Shown one piece after another: positions 41,751 through 50,564 of a DNA stretch of 64,000 nt. The stretch's first letter is position 1. Each line of letters opens with the position of its first letter. Origin of the DNA: Caproiciproducens sp. NJN-50 (GTDB lineage: Bacteria; Bacillota; Clostridia; Oscillospirales; Acutalibacteraceae); assembly GCF_004103755.1 (NCBI RefSeq), contig NZ_CP035283.1, forward strand, positions 2,976,001 to 3,040,000, in the 5' to 3' direction. The translations under genes were made by a program, and so were the position numbers. The notes beneath the pieces are model-generated. The model worked only from the letters and a program-made list of their open reading frames with translations. It had not been told where the DNA came from and searched no databases.

Positions 41751-42350
41751 TTATTCGCCGGCCGGCGCTTCGGTGTAGGTGGGTTCGTATACCTGACCGA
41801 ACCAGCCGGAGATGGTTTCAGCCGTCACGCCGGAAGCGCCCTCGGAAACCTCCGCCTTCCACGGATGCGTTCCCTTGGTGTCCGGTTTGTTGCGACGCAT
41901 GACCGTGCCCTCGATGCTGGGCGTGGAAAAGGTGATGGAGTCGCCCTTTGTCTGCAGGTTAGTCGCAGGGATACCGAAAATAACGCGGTAGAGCCAGAAG
42001 TACCGGTACTTGCCGTTTGCCCTCAGAGCGCGGAAGCCGATCGCCGTCGGCGGGGCGATGTTTTCGCCGGCGGAAATGAGCACGCCGTTGTCGTCCGCCG
42101 CCGCGCCGGTTAGGTCCTGCGCGGCCGTGATGCCGATATCGTCCACGCCCAGCGTCAGCTTGCCGGACTTGAAGTCCTTGACCACCTCCGACGCGCCGTC
42201 GTCCGCGTACAGCGTCGCTTCGGCAAGCTCCACGGACAGTTCCGCCGAGATGGCCTTCGCGAGTATTTCTGGGGTGCCGTAGGTTTCCTCGCCGTCCTCG
42301 GCTTCGGTGATTTTTGCGTAATAGAGCTTATCCATTCCAATGGTAGCCAT
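41751..42350 (-). CDS. Major tail (tube) protein
   Basis: The 199-residue protein is of the phi13-type major tail family: MATIGMDKLYYAKITEAEDG, FKSGKLTLGVDDIGITAAQD and RYFWLYRVIFGIPATNLQT are typical. It polymerises into the non-contractile tail tube. It lies just upstream of the chaperone genes. Confidence 0.88.
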   Translation of the reverse strand: MATIGMDKLYYAKITEAEDGEETYGTPEILAKAISAELSVELAEATLYADDGASEVVKDFKSGKLTLGVDDIGITAAQDLTGAAADDNGVLISAGENIAPPTAIGFRALRANGKYRYFWLYRVIFGIPATNLQTKGDSITFSTPSIEGTVMRRNKPDTKGTHPWKAEVSEGASGVTAETISGWFGQVYEPTYTEAPAGE

Positions 42351-42353
42351 AAT

Positions 42354-42692
42354 TTATTCCTCCGTTTCATAAGACTGCGCCACATCAATGGCGTAGTGGT
42401 GGTAGCCGGTATCGTCCTCGTGCCCGACATAGGTGCGTCCGGTGACGGTGAAGCCGGCATTCAAAAGCGCCTGCGTAATCTGCCGTTTGCGCTGCAGGTA
42501 ATTGCCCTTGGAAAAGAGGGAAATCCGCACCTCCGACACATCCATCAGCGGCGCGTTGTCGCCGAACAGGGCGAAATCATCAGTCAGCGGCGTCAGCACC
42601 AGATATTCGTCGGGCGGAACACCGGAAAAAGCGCCTGTCTCCACCGGGAGAATGGGCGTGAGAAGCGTATTCAGTTCCGAAAGCACGCTCAT
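42354..42692 (-). CDS. Tail terminator/completion protein
   Basis: The 112-residue product (MSVLSELNTLLTPILPVETG; QITQALLNAGFTVTGRTYVG) occupies the tail terminator position before the tube gene and shows the small alpha/beta pattern of that group. Its start overlaps the preceding gene by 4 bp. Confidence 0.72.
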   Translation of the reverse strand: MSVLSELNTLLTPILPVETGAFSGVPPDEYLVLTPLTDDFALFGDNAPLMDVSEVRISLFSKGNYLQRKRQITQALLNAGFTVTGRTYVGHEDDTGYHHYAIDVAQSYETEE

Positions 42693-43123
42693 ATCCGCCG
42701 CACCTCCTCGTCCAGCTTTGATTTCATCGTTTCGATACAGGCCTTGCGGCTCTGGGTTTTCGCCGGTTTGAGAAAGGGCTTGGGCGGCTGTCCGTGTTTG
42801 CCGTATTCGAGGATATTGGCGATTTTCGCGTTACTGCCGCCGCCCGAGCGCGGCTCGGCAAAGCCGACCTTGATGTCCCAGCCGGAGCCGTCCCGCTTGG
42901 GTTTGGCTGGCGAAGGCCCCAGCGCGCTTTCCAATTCGCCGGTGGAGCGGCTTAGGTTTTTCGTGCCTTTCCCGACGACGGCGGAGAGGTTGGATTTTAC
43001 CCGTTCCAGCACGACCTGTCCGCCGGCCTCCAGCACACGGGGCAGGATTTCGTCTGTCTTTTCATTCAGCCGGGAAACCTTCAGGAGAAAGTCCTCCGGC
43101 ATCTTGATTTCTGCTTTTCCCAC
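42689..43123 (-). CDS. HK97 gp10-like tail-component protein
   Basis: The 144-residue protein has the gp10 family ending NILEYGKHGQPPKPFLKPA and a helical N-terminus (LLKVSRLNEKTDEILPRVLE). It belongs to the neck between connector and tail. Confidence 0.82.
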   Translation of the reverse strand: MGKAEIKMPEDFLLKVSRLNEKTDEILPRVLEAGGQVVLERVKSNLSAVVGKGTKNLSRSTGELESALGPSPAKPKRDGSGWDIKVGFAEPRSGGGSNAKIANILEYGKHGQPPKPFLKPAKTQSRKACIETMKSKLDEEVRRI

Positions 43124-43124
43124 G

Positions 43125-43460
43125 TCAATTCGCGCTCCCTTCCACCAGCTCGCACAGGCACTCTACATACATTCCGCGCCCGCGCACGTCCTCCGCGCTG
43201 GTGATGCGGTACCGTTTCTCCTCGCAGAGAATGAAGTGTGCCGCGCTGACCTCGACGCCGGGGATTTTGCGGAAACGAAACAGCACGGACGCTTCGGAAA
43301 AGACCGCCATATTCGCCCAGCGCTCCGAGCCATTGCGGTCCTCCTTGTAGGCGCGCACCGAGGCAAGGACCGTGTCGCCCTGCGTGACAAAGCCGTCCGC
43401 GTCCTTGACCGGCGCGTTGGAGATAATGTCGATGAAGCTGTTCATTTTTCCGAAAGACAT
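43125..43460 (-). CDS. Head-tail adaptor / head closure protein
   Basis: The 111-residue product (MNSFIDIISNAPVKDADGFV; FRFRKIPGVEVSAAHFILCE; YRITSAEDVRGRGMYVECLC) matches the SPP1 gp16-type head closure family. The ATG at 43460 with AAGGTG is chosen over a TTG further upstream. Confidence 0.82.
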   Translation of the reverse strand: MSFGKMNSFIDIISNAPVKDADGFVTQGDTVLASVRAYKEDRNGSERWANMAVFSEASVLFRFRKIPGVEVSAAHFILCEEKRYRITSAEDVRGRGMYVECLCELVEGSAN

Positions 43461-43462
43461 GT

Positions 43463-43780
43463 TTACACCTTCCAATCCCGGTCAAGGCGCAGCAGCAAAT
43501 TGACCGTTTCCCAGACCTGCCGACCCGCCTGCACGGAATCGGCAAAAAAACCGCCTGTGGAACCGTCACGGGACTCGTACCAGTTGGAAACGAGCATAAT
43601 CACGGCCTGCTCGGTGGTGGGAGACATGGCGTTTTCGCCATAATATCCCGCCGAAACGTGCTGGTAGCTTTCGGCATAAGAAATGGCGGCGGCAATCAGC
43701 CGCAGAAGCAAATCGTCATCCTGATCGTGCGTGAGGATCAGGTTTTCCTTAACCGGGGCCAGTAAATCCGCAGGCGTCAT
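43463..43780 (-). CDS. Head-tail connector (gp6-like)
   Basis: The 105-residue helical protein (LLAPVKENLILTHDQDDDLL; TEQAVIMLVSNWYESRDGST) matches the DNA-packaging gp6-like connector family. It sits directly between capsid and head-closure genes. About 70 bp of non-coding sequence separates it from the capsid gene. Confidence 0.85.
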   Translation of the reverse strand: MTPADLLAPVKENLILTHDQDDDLLLRLIAAAISYAESYQHVSAGYYGENAMSPTTEQAVIMLVSNWYESRDGSTGGFFADSVQAGRQVWETVNLLLRLDRDWKV

Positions 43781-43849
43781 GCCGCCGCGCCTCCTTTCGT
43801 CGTTACGAACTGCATATTTTGTGCTTCCACGCGAACGTGAAAGCGCATC

Positions 43850-45037
43850 TTACGAACCCGCCGCCATTTTGAGCAGCTTGATGCCCTCGGCCAGAATGAC
43901 CTTGCCGTCCACGCGCTCGGTGGCGATGAAGCCGACCTGTCCGTTGGTGGAGTAGAGCTCGTTGAGCCGCTGCACCGTGCGGCCCTGACGGTCGGCAATC
44001 CAGTAGTTTTTGTAGTCGCCGAAGGCGATCACAAACGCGTCCGCTGCCACGGCGGGCACATAGGGCGAGGTGTAAATCGGGTAGCCGATCAGTCTGTCCG
44101 GCTGGCCTGCCTGCACGGAAGGCTGCCAGAGATACGCGCCGTTGGAATCCTTCAGCTTGCGCAGCAGCGACACCGTCGCGTCGTTCATCAGGAACACGGC
44201 ATTGCGGCGGTAGGGGCTTTTCAGCGAGTAGACGAGGTCGAGGACGTTGTCCACCGTGATGGCCGTGGCGGAATTTGCCGTCACGCCCACCTGCCCGCCG
44301 TTCGCCGTGAAAATCCCCGTGGGCTGACCCGTGCCGGTGCCGACGCAGAACGCCTGCTCCTCGGCGATGCCGAACGCTCTGGCAAACTCCTGCGCGATGT
44401 AGCTCTCCAGATCGAACATGTTGTCCTGCAGAAGCTCCGTGGAGACCTTCACAAGGTCGGTCAGCTTAAAGGCGTCAATCTGAGTCTGCCCGAAGGTGGG
44501 GTTGGATTCGGTGTACGCGCCGTTTTCCGCGGTCCACGTCGCCACGGAATGGGAAGCCGCCAGCGGAATTTTACGCTCGCTCGACGTCGTGATGACTTTG
44601 GCGAGGGAGCGGATGATGTTCGCCTCGTCCAGCCCCGACACAATCTGATGCTCAAATTCCGTCGGCACCAGATAGCCGCCGTCGGCGTCCACGCCCTCGG
44701 TCATGACGTTGTGCAGAAGGGCTTTGCCGTGCAGATGGCGGCTGAAATCCTCCTTGTACTCGTTGCTGGCGCGGCCCGTTTTCGGCGCCTCCGGTTTGGT
44801 CGGCGCGTTTGTGATGGGAAGGCTTGTCGGGCGGCTCAGCTCGAGGTCATACGCCTGCTGACGTTCCAGCCGCTCGATTTCCTTGCCGAGCGCCACCATA
44901 TCGGTCTCCATCTTGTCGTACTCGGCTGCGGCTTCGGGAGGAACAATGCCGTCCGCGCCGCGCTTCTGGTCGAGGAACTCCTTGGCGGTGTTCCAGATTT
45001 TACTGCGCTTTTCGCGCAGTTCAAGAATTGTGTTCAT
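43850..45037 (-). CDS. HK97-fold major capsid protein
   Basis: The 395-residue protein has an N-terminal helical scaffold segment (about 1-105) and the HK97 core (EGVDADGGYLVPTEFEHQIV; TTSSERKIPLAASHSVATW; YPIYTSPYVPAVAADAFVI). The protease gene upstream would remove the scaffold segment. The ATG at 45037 follows GGAGGTAAAAGAC. Confidence 0.93.
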   Translation of the reverse strand: MNTILELREKRSKIWNTAKEFLDQKRGADGIVPPEAAAEYDKMETDMVALGKEIERLERQQAYDLELSRPTSLPITNAPTKPEAPKTGRASNEYKEDFSRHLHGKALLHNVMTEGVDADGGYLVPTEFEHQIVSGLDEANIIRSLAKVITTSSERKIPLAASHSVATWTAENGAYTESNPTFGQTQIDAFKLTDLVKVSTELLQDNMFDLESYIAQEFARAFGIAEEQAFCVGTGTGQPTGIFTANGGQVGVTANSATAITVDNVLDLVYSLKSPYRRNAVFLMNDATVSLLRKLKDSNGAYLWQPSVQAGQPDRLIGYPIYTSPYVPAVAADAFVIAFGDYKNYWIADRQGRTVQRLNELYSTNGQVGFIATERVDGKVILAEGIKLLKMAAGS

Positions 45038-45057
45038 GTCTTTTACCTCCATTAAAA

Positions 45058-45783
45058 TTAGTGAAGAATGAGGGAAAGCCGCTTTTGCAGCAGCTCCGCC
45101 GGTACGCCGTCGGGCACTTCGGACTGGGGTTCGGGTTTTGTCTTGGGCCGCACCTTGTCGAGCAGAGAGTTGGTCACGGCCCGCCTTGAAAAAGCGAAGT
45201 TCAGCGGTATCTCCTCAGCCTGCCGGCGTTTGGCATCCTCAAGAATACCGTCGGCAAAGCTCAGTTCGATCGATTTGTTCGCGTTCATCCACGTTTCCGC
45301 ATCCATCCAGTGGGAAATTTTCACCCGCGCCTGACCGGTTTTGATTTCATAGGCGTTGATGATGCTTTCCTTGACCTCGTTCAGCATTTCAACCGCCTTT
45401 TTCATCTCTTCGGTATCGCCGATGGCGACGGTGAACGGGTTGTGAATCATCATCAGAGCGGTGGGCGCCATCAGCACCTTTGTCCCCGCCATGGCGATCA
45501 CAGAGGCCGCACTGGCGGCGATGCCGTCGATTTTGACCGTGACGTTTCCTTTGTAATCCATCAGCATTGAGTAGATTTGCGACGCCGCCACGCAGTCGCC
45601 GCCGGGCGAGTTGAGCCAAATGGTCACGTCACCGTCGCCCGCCAAGAGCTCCGACTTGAACAGCCGCGGGGTGATGTCGTCGTCAAACCACGACTCTTCC
45701 GCAATCGTCCCGTCGAGGTACAGGATGCGGCCGTCGTTTTCGTCAGCATCCCGCGCCCAGCTCCAAAACTTTTTGCTTTTCAC
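45058..45783 (-). CDS. ClpP-like head maturation protease
   Basis: The 241-residue protein has the ClpP fold: VTIWLNSPGGDCVAASQIYS, the nucleophile Ser in DGIAASAASVIAMAG and the His in ALMMIHNPFTVAIGD. Phage relatives cut the capsid scaffold. A GTG start at 45783 with GAGGAAA is chosen because it overlaps the portal stop by 4 bp; a much longer open frame upstream is not coding. Confidence 0.9.
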   Translation of the reverse strand: MKSKKFWSWARDADENDGRILYLDGTIAEESWFDDDITPRLFKSELLAGDGDVTIWLNSPGGDCVAASQIYSMLMDYKGNVTVKIDGIAASAASVIAMAGTKVLMAPTALMMIHNPFTVAIGDTEEMKKAVEMLNEVKESIINAYEIKTGQARVKISHWMDAETWMNANKSIELSFADGILEDAKRRQAEEIPLNFAFSRRAVTNSLLDKVRPKTKPEPQSEVPDGVPAELLQKRLSLILH

Positions 45784-47039
45784 GATGTGTTTTCCTCGCT
45801 TTCTTTTGAGTTGTACGCTGCGCCCACGTCGGCCAGCTTGACCATATTGCCGTTGAGAACATGGAGGTTGCCGCCCTCGCTGTCTGACAGCAGATTGAGA
45901 TCTTCGAGTGCGCGCACGTCGTTGACGGAATAAAAGCCGTTTTGAATGCCCACGCTGTAGCCCTGCATGCGGCTCTGGTAGTCGCCGCGCAAAAGCCCGT
46001 CGAGGTTGAAGCGGATGGAGAACACCGATTTCTCGCTCGGCAGCAAAAGCGCCTGCCGAAGCGACTGCTCCCAGCGCACCACCCACGGGTCGAGCGTGTA
46101 TTTGACAAACTCCAGACTCTGCTGTTCGATGTTGGAGAAGCTGGACTTTTCCAGGTCGCCCACCATGTGGGGCGGCACGCGGAAAATCCGCGCGATCTCG
46201 TTGATCTGGAATTTTCGGGTTTCCAGAAACTGCGCTTCTTCGGGCGGAATACTCATCTGGTGAAACTTGAGCCCTTCCTCCAGAACCGCGATGCGGTGGG
46301 CGTTTGCGCCGCCGAACTGGGACTGCCAGCTTTCCCGCAGGCGCTCGGCCTGCTCCGGTTTGATGACGCCGGGATGCTCCAGTACGCCGCCGGGGTTGGC
46401 GCCGTTGGCAAAAAACCTGGCGCCGTAGTCCTCGGTAGCGAGGGAAAGTCCGATGGAATTTTTCGCCATGGCGATGGGACTGTACCCGATCAGTCCGTCG
46501 AAGCCCAGCCCCGGAATGTGCAGCACCTCGTCGCGGCGCAGTGTTGCACCGCCTTGCTTGGGCCGGCCGCCGCTTTCCTCCCAGTCGCGGTAGTAGGTGT
46601 AAATCAGCTCCCCGGCGCGGTTTCGGCTCACGTCCATCTTGTTTGGGAGCAGCGGATAGAGGGCAATCACCTGCCCGTTGCCGTTGCGGATGATCTGGGC
46701 GTAGGCGTTGCCCCACAAAAGCAGGTGCGCCATCAGCGTTTCCCGGAACACGAACGAGGTCATTTCCGGATTCGGCTCGTCGTGCAGGATTCGGTACAGA
46801 GGGTGGGCGGCGGTGCGCTCCTTGCCGCCGTCGCGGGTATACCGATAAACATGGAGCGGCAGTCCCGCGATGGATTCCGAGAGAATCCGCACGCAGGCGT
46901 AGACCGCTGAGGTCTGCATCGCCGTGCGCTCGTTGACAGGCTTGCCGCTTGTGGTATTTCCAAAGAGAAAGCCCAGCGTCCCGCCGGAGCGGTTGCCGGG
47001 CTTATCCCTTGAGTGAAAAAGTCCCGAAAAAATGCTCAT
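45780..47039 (-). CDS. Phage portal protein
   Basis: The 419-residue protein is of the HK97-type portal family: VYACVRILSESIAGLPLHVY, GNAYAQIIRNGNGQVIALYP, GFDGLIGYSPIAMAKNSIGL and VPPHMVGDLEKSSFSNIEQQ are diagnostic. It forms the dodecameric ring at the capsid vertex. It overlaps terL and the protease gene by 4 bp on each side. Confidence 0.95.
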   Translation of the reverse strand: MSIFSGLFHSRDKPGNRSGGTLGFLFGNTTSGKPVNERTAMQTSAVYACVRILSESIAGLPLHVYRYTRDGGKERTAAHPLYRILHDEPNPEMTSFVFRETLMAHLLLWGNAYAQIIRNGNGQVIALYPLLPNKMDVSRNRAGELIYTYYRDWEESGGRPKQGGATLRRDEVLHIPGLGFDGLIGYSPIAMAKNSIGLSLATEDYGARFFANGANPGGVLEHPGVIKPEQAERLRESWQSQFGGANAHRIAVLEEGLKFHQMSIPPEEAQFLETRKFQINEIARIFRVPPHMVGDLEKSSFSNIEQQSLEFVKYTLDPWVVRWEQSLRQALLLPSEKSVFSIRFNLDGLLRGDYQSRMQGYSVGIQNGFYSVNDVRALEDLNLLSDSEGGNLHVLNGNMVKLADVGAAYNSKESEENTS

Positions 47040-48646
47040 ATAAACAACAGCCCCCTTTCGTTGTAGACGCTGTCGGTGAAGCCTGCGCCGCCGACCGCCG
47101 CCCGGGCAAAGCCCATGATCATCGCCACCACGCCGTCGATTTTCTCGGTGGACTTTTTCTTGTTGGGCTTGATGTTGCCCGCTGCGTCCTGATCGATGAT
47201 GACGTTTGCCATATTCCAGTCGAGGACGGGGTGCCGGCCGTGGCGGACTCTGCCCTCCATCACGAACTGATAGAAGTCCTTGCTGGCCGGTGACATGGAG
47301 CCGAAGCCCTGCCCGAAAGGGAAAACCGTGAAGCCCTTTTCCTCGCCCAATTCCTCAAGGTCGCGGCGTACTTTCTCCGCGCCCCACCTGTCGTAGGCGA
47401 TTTCGCGGATGCGGTACTTTTCCGCCAGTTTTCCGATGAACGCCACGATGTAGTCGTAGTCCACCACGTTTCCCTCGGTGGTGTTGAACACACCCTGCTT
47501 TTTCCACACGGCGTAGGGAACGTGGTCGCGGCGCGTCCGCAGATCGATCACGTCCTCCGGTAGCCAGAAAAACGGCAGGACGGTATATTTCATATCCCCG
47601 CCGCCCGGAGGAAAAACAAGAACCAGAGCGGTCAGGTCGCCGGTGGAGGACAAATCCAATCCGCAGCAGCAGTCCCGGCCTTCGTATTCCTCCCAGTCGA
47701 TGTCCTCACCCAAAGCATCCCATTTGTCCATCGGCATCCAGCGGATGTCGGCGTTGCACCATTCGTTCAGGCGGAACTGCCGAAAGTGCATCTCCTCGGC
47801 GGGGTTCTGTTTTGCCTGCTCATACGCGGCCCTGACGGTTTCAAAAGGAATCGTCACGCCGATGGAGGGGTTCACCCGCCGCCAAACAGCCTCGTCCTTC
47901 CAGTCGTCGCCTTCCTCAATGCCGAACACGGCGGGATAAAACGACGGGTCGATTTTAGTGCCGTCCATCACAGCTTTTGCTTTGCAGTGGATTTCATAGC
48001 AGATGGAAGTCTTATCCCGACCGGCGGTGGTGATAAGAAAATACAGCGGCTGGCGACGGGCGTCGCCGGTGTACTTGGTCATGGTGTCGAACAGTTCCCG
48101 GGTCTGCTGGGCGAACAGTTCGTCGAAAATCAGCCCCGACACGTTGAAGCCCTGCTTGGATTTGGTTTCGGAGGAGAGCACCCGGTAGAAGCTGTTGGTG
48201 TAGGGAAAGATGATCCGCTTGGTGGAAGGAACCAGCTTGGAAAGCGCCCGCAGGTCGGGGCACTGCTCCACCATGGCGCGGGCGGTGTTGAACACGATGG
48301 ACGCCTGATTGATGTCGGCGGCGCAGGAGTAGACCTCCGCGCCCGCTTCGCCGTCGGCGAACAGCAGATAAAGGGCTACGGCGGCGGCCAGCTCCGACTT
48401 GCCGTTTTTCTTGCCCACCTCCACATAAGCGGTGCGGAACTGCCGGTACCCGTCCGCGTCCACAATCCCAAAAAGATCCCGGACAATCTGCTCCTGCCAC
48501 GGCATCAGGCAAAACGGCCTGCCGTACCATTCGCCGGTGGTGTGCCTGAGCATCTGAATAAAATTCACCGCGAAGTCGGCCCGCCGGGTGTCATAATGGC
48601 TGGTCGGCAGCATCAGCGGGGTCGGTGTATATTGAAAAGCGCCCAT
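47036..48646 (-). CDS. Terminase large subunit
   Basis: The 536-residue protein has the ATPase Walker-like segment TAYVEVGKKNGKSELAAA, Walker B-like GLIFDELFAQ, and the C-terminal RNase H-like nuclease with CCCGLDLSSTGDLTALVLVF and late Asp residues (NVIIDQDAAGNIKPN). It packages phage DNA. It is separated from the small subunit gene by about 4 kb of accessory genes. Confidence 0.95.
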   Translation of the reverse strand: MGAFQYTPTPLMLPTSHYDTRRADFAVNFIQMLRHTTGEWYGRPFCLMPWQEQIVRDLFGIVDADGYRQFRTAYVEVGKKNGKSELAAAVALYLLFADGEAGAEVYSCAADINQASIVFNTARAMVEQCPDLRALSKLVPSTKRIIFPYTNSFYRVLSSETKSKQGFNVSGLIFDELFAQQTRELFDTMTKYTGDARRQPLYFLITTAGRDKTSICYEIHCKAKAVMDGTKIDPSFYPAVFGIEEGDDWKDEAVWRRVNPSIGVTIPFETVRAAYEQAKQNPAEEMHFRQFRLNEWCNADIRWMPMDKWDALGEDIDWEEYEGRDCCCGLDLSSTGDLTALVLVFPPGGGDMKYTVLPFFWLPEDVIDLRTRRDHVPYAVWKKQGVFNTTEGNVVDYDYIVAFIGKLAEKYRIREIAYDRWGAEKVRRDLEELGEEKGFTVFPFGQGFGSMSPASKDFYQFVMEGRVRHGRHPVLDWNMANVIIDQDAAGNIKPNKKKSTEKIDGVVAMIMGFARAAVGGAGFTDSVYNERGLLFI

Positions 48647-48678
48647 CGGCGGAACCTCCTTTTTATAAAAATGCGCGC

Positions 48679-48715
48679 AAAAAAGGCGGCGGACTGTTTT
48701 TGTCCGTCACCTTTT
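48679..48715 (-). terminator. Terminator of the MerR cassette
   Basis: On the minus strand GTGACGGAC pairs with GTCCGCCGC, allowing mismatches, ahead of TTTTTT. It lies between the MerR stop and the terminase ribosome site. Confidence 0.75.
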
Positions 48716-48736
48716 GCCTGAATGATTTCGTTGATG

Positions 48737-49492
48737 CTACGCGCAGAAAATCTGTACCGCGTCCTTTAAGAACACGGCGCATCCGGGCACGATGGCGTCA
48801 TAATACGCGGTAAATCGCGGGTCGTCCACATACATCTGCGCAACGCCCCTGTGCGCTTCTTTGCTGTAATGATCCCAGTAAAAGCAAAGCCACCTCTTGT
48901 GGAGCGCGCAGGCTTTTTGCGCCAGTTCGCCGCCGGGGTCGCCCTGCTCGAAGGCTGCCTTCAGGGTGTTGTTCAGTTCTTGCGTCAGGGCTTCCAGCTC
49001 GTCGTACTGCTCTTTCGTCATATTCTTGAGCTTGGCGTTCGAACGGCCAACGGCTTCGTCCCCGTACTTTTCCCGGATTTCCCCTCCGTATTCTTGCTCG
49101 TTGTCCGAAATCAGCTTTTCCTTGAAGCCCTCGAATTTTTCCTCATCTGTCATTTCCGCTTCTCCCTTCATTGCCGAAATGCTTGTCTGTACATTGCCGA
49201 TCAGTCGGTCCAGCCGCGCGCGTTTTTCCCGCAGAGCGGTGAGATGATTCTGCAGAGCGGACAGTCCGTCAAAGTCCTTCTCCGCCAAAATGCGCCCGAT
49301 TTCCGACAGTTCCACGCCCAGTTCCCGGTAGAATAAAATCTGCTGGAGCCGGTTTACTTCCGTTTCTCCGTAAATCCGGTACCCGTTGGAGCGCACGGTT
49401 TTGGGCGGGAGCAGGCCGCACTGGTCATAATAGCGAAGCGTCCGGGTGCTGACGCCCGCCAGTTTTGCAAGCTGGTTGATGGTGTATTCCAT
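48737..49492 (-). CDS. MerR-family regulator with TipAS drug-binding domain (prophage cargo)
   Basis: The 251-residue protein has a MerR helix-turn-helix (YTINQLAKLAGVSTRTLRYY, residues 2-70), a dimerisation coiled coil (about 75-120) and a C-terminal TipAS domain (LALT-type helices ending YYDAIVPGCAVFLKDAVQIF). TipAS domains bind thiopeptides and similar antibiotics and switch on transcription. It has its own promoter with a 19-bp spacer and an operator dyad, and its own terminator. No resistance gene adjoins it, so it may control itself or host genes. Confidence 0.92.
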   Translation of the reverse strand: MEYTINQLAKLAGVSTRTLRYYDQCGLLPPKTVRSNGYRIYGETEVNRLQQILFYRELGVELSEIGRILAEKDFDGLSALQNHLTALREKRARLDRLIGNVQTSISAMKGEAEMTDEEKFEGFKEKLISDNEQEYGGEIREKYGDEAVGRSNAKLKNMTKEQYDELEALTQELNNTLKAAFEQGDPGGELAQKACALHKRWLCFYWDHYSKEAHRGVAQMYVDDPRFTAYYDAIVPGCAVFLKDAVQIFCA

Positions 49493-49509
49493 TGACGTTT
49501 CCTCCTGTG

Positions 49510-49540
49510 AGTATCAGTGTAAACCATGACGCAACGTCAA
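49510..49540 (-). promoter_or_regulatory. MerR-type promoter with operator dyad
   Basis: On the minus strand TTGACG (49540-49535), a 19-bp spacer and GATACT (49515-49510). The dyad TGACG-TTG-CGTCA (49527-49539) overlaps the -35 and spacer, the normal site for activation by a MerR protein that unwinds an over-long spacer. Confidence 0.78.
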
Positions 49541-49612
49541 TGTCAACACCTTTTTGAAAATATATGGAACGAGAGCCAGCCCCTCGCGGGGCGCTCCCGA
49601 TTGCTGTCGCGG

Positions 49613-49846
49613 TTAATTGTACTTTTCGAGAATCATGGCGTAAACCGCTCTGACCTCGCCGGCGGGCTTTACGTCCCAGCCGCGGTCGTAGTTGCAAAGG
49701 TCTCGGTGGTCGTTCAGCCTGCGGATGGTCAGCTTGGAAATGCGGCCGCCGTCAATACCGAATTCGGAGCCTTCCTCGTAGTGCTTGACCCAGTATTTGT
49801 ACGGAACGCCCGTTTTCGGGCCGGTGAGAATGCCTTCGCTCCACAT
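49613..49846 (-). CDS. Small phage protein, unknown function
   Basis: The 77-residue ORF (MWSEGILTGPKTGVPYKYWVKHYEEGSE; ISKLTIRRLNDHRDLCNYDR) has a good ribosome site (AAGGAGGAAACC). I recognise it only as a recurrent small protein of clostridial prophages. It is the last gene of a small-gene operon before the MerR cassette, and a GC-rich hairpin lies beyond it. Confidence 0.7.
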   Translation of the reverse strand: MWSEGILTGPKTGVPYKYWVKHYEEGSEFGIDGGRISKLTIRRLNDHRDLCNYDRGWDVKPAGEVRAVYAMILEKYN

Positions 49847-49859
49847 GGCGGTTTCCTCC

Positions 49860-50024
49860 TTACGGTTTCTCGGTCAGCTTCCCGCCGACCAGAATGTAGC
49901 GGTGCTCCCGCCCGGTTTCGTCCGCCGCGATAATGCGCAGTTCGCCGCTTTCAAAGGCGTTGTATGCCTTGATAAAGCGGCAGCCCTCGCCAAGCTGTTC
50001 CTTGATTATCTGCCTGTAATCCAT
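49860..50024 (-). CDS. Small phage protein, unknown function
   Basis: The 54-residue ORF (MDYRQIIKEQLGEGCRFIKA; GELRIIAADETGREHRYILV) begins at an ATG with GGAGGAA upstream. A longer frame from 50072 lacks a site. It lies downstream of one of two homologous 86-bp intergenic regions (50068-50154). Confidence 0.7.
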   Translation of the reverse strand: MDYRQIIKEQLGEGCRFIKAYNAFESGELRIIAADETGREHRYILVGGKLTEKP

Positions 50025-50067
50025 CGTGGGTTCCTCCCTGAAAAAGTGTTGTGTGCCTTTCGGCATG

Positions 50068-50154
50068 TACATATATCACTCTGAACGCCCGGAACAGCAA
50101 GTCATTTTGAGGATATATATTACACAAAGTTCTCGCTTGGAGATTGTGTGATTA
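50068..50154 (-). promoter_or_regulatory. Duplicated intergenic regulatory region, copy B
   Basis: This shares the 3' block GAGTGATATATGTA, GACTTGCT and ACACAA/CTTTGT segments with 51287-51373 at exactly matching positions (84 bp from the stop codon to the TATATGTA end). It is probably a promoter for the gene at 49860-50024. Confidence 0.65.
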
Positions 50155-50328
50155 ACCCTCGCCCGTGAGGATGAACCGGGAATAGGCTTTGCGCTCGGTT
50201 TCGAGGAAATCCGCCAGTTCATAAAAGCCCATTTCCAGCGCGATGCCTTTGACGGCGTTCGTATCAAACATATTCGTCCGCCCGGTGTCGCGCACGGTCA
50301 GAATCTGTTCCTTCACTTTTTCAGTCAT
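50152..50328 (-). CDS. DUF5049 family protein
   Basis: The 58-residue ORF reads MTEKVKEQILTVRDTGRTNM, continuing FDTNAVKGIALEMGFYELAD, and matches the short DUF5049 family found in phages and mobile elements of Bacillota. Its function is unknown. Its start overlaps the upstream DUF4314 stop region by 8 bp. Confidence 0.78.
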   Translation of the reverse strand: MTEKVKEQILTVRDTGRTNMFDTNAVKGIALEMGFYELADFLETERKAYSRFILTGEG

Positions 50329-50551
50329 GCCCGCTCACCACCCTGCAAATATCCGCGCCGTAGGCGACCGAAAGGCCGCTCCCGTTGTCCCACGCGACCA
50401 TGATGCTGCCGGCGTCGTCCACGCCACGCACCGTGCCGCGGGTTCCTATGGGCGGGGCCTGCGGGTCATTCATCCGTACCAGTTCCACACGGGTGCCCTC
50501 CGGGTACTGCCGGCGGAGCCGCTCCACCGTTTCTCTGCTTGGAAAATTCAC
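50321..50551 (-). CDS. DUF4314 family protein
   Basis: The 76-residue ORF has the family pattern RVELVRMNDPQAPPIGTRGT followed by GSIMVAWDNGSGLSVAYGAD, a small beta-barrel of the SH3-like type. The GTG at 50551 with GGCGGTGAAC upstream is preferred to upstream in-frame codons. The role in phage is not known. Confidence 0.8.
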   Translation of the reverse strand: MNFPSRETVERLRRQYPEGTRVELVRMNDPQAPPIGTRGTVRGVDDAGSIMVAWDNGSGLSVAYGADICRVVSGHD

Positions 50552-50564
50552 TTTGTTCACCGCC

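Noticed and set aside
45784..46716. N-terminal extension of the ClpP-like protease through the portal gene
   Set aside because: The extra 310 codons are the portal gene read in another frame; the GTG at 45783 overlaps the portal stop by 4 bp in the usual way.
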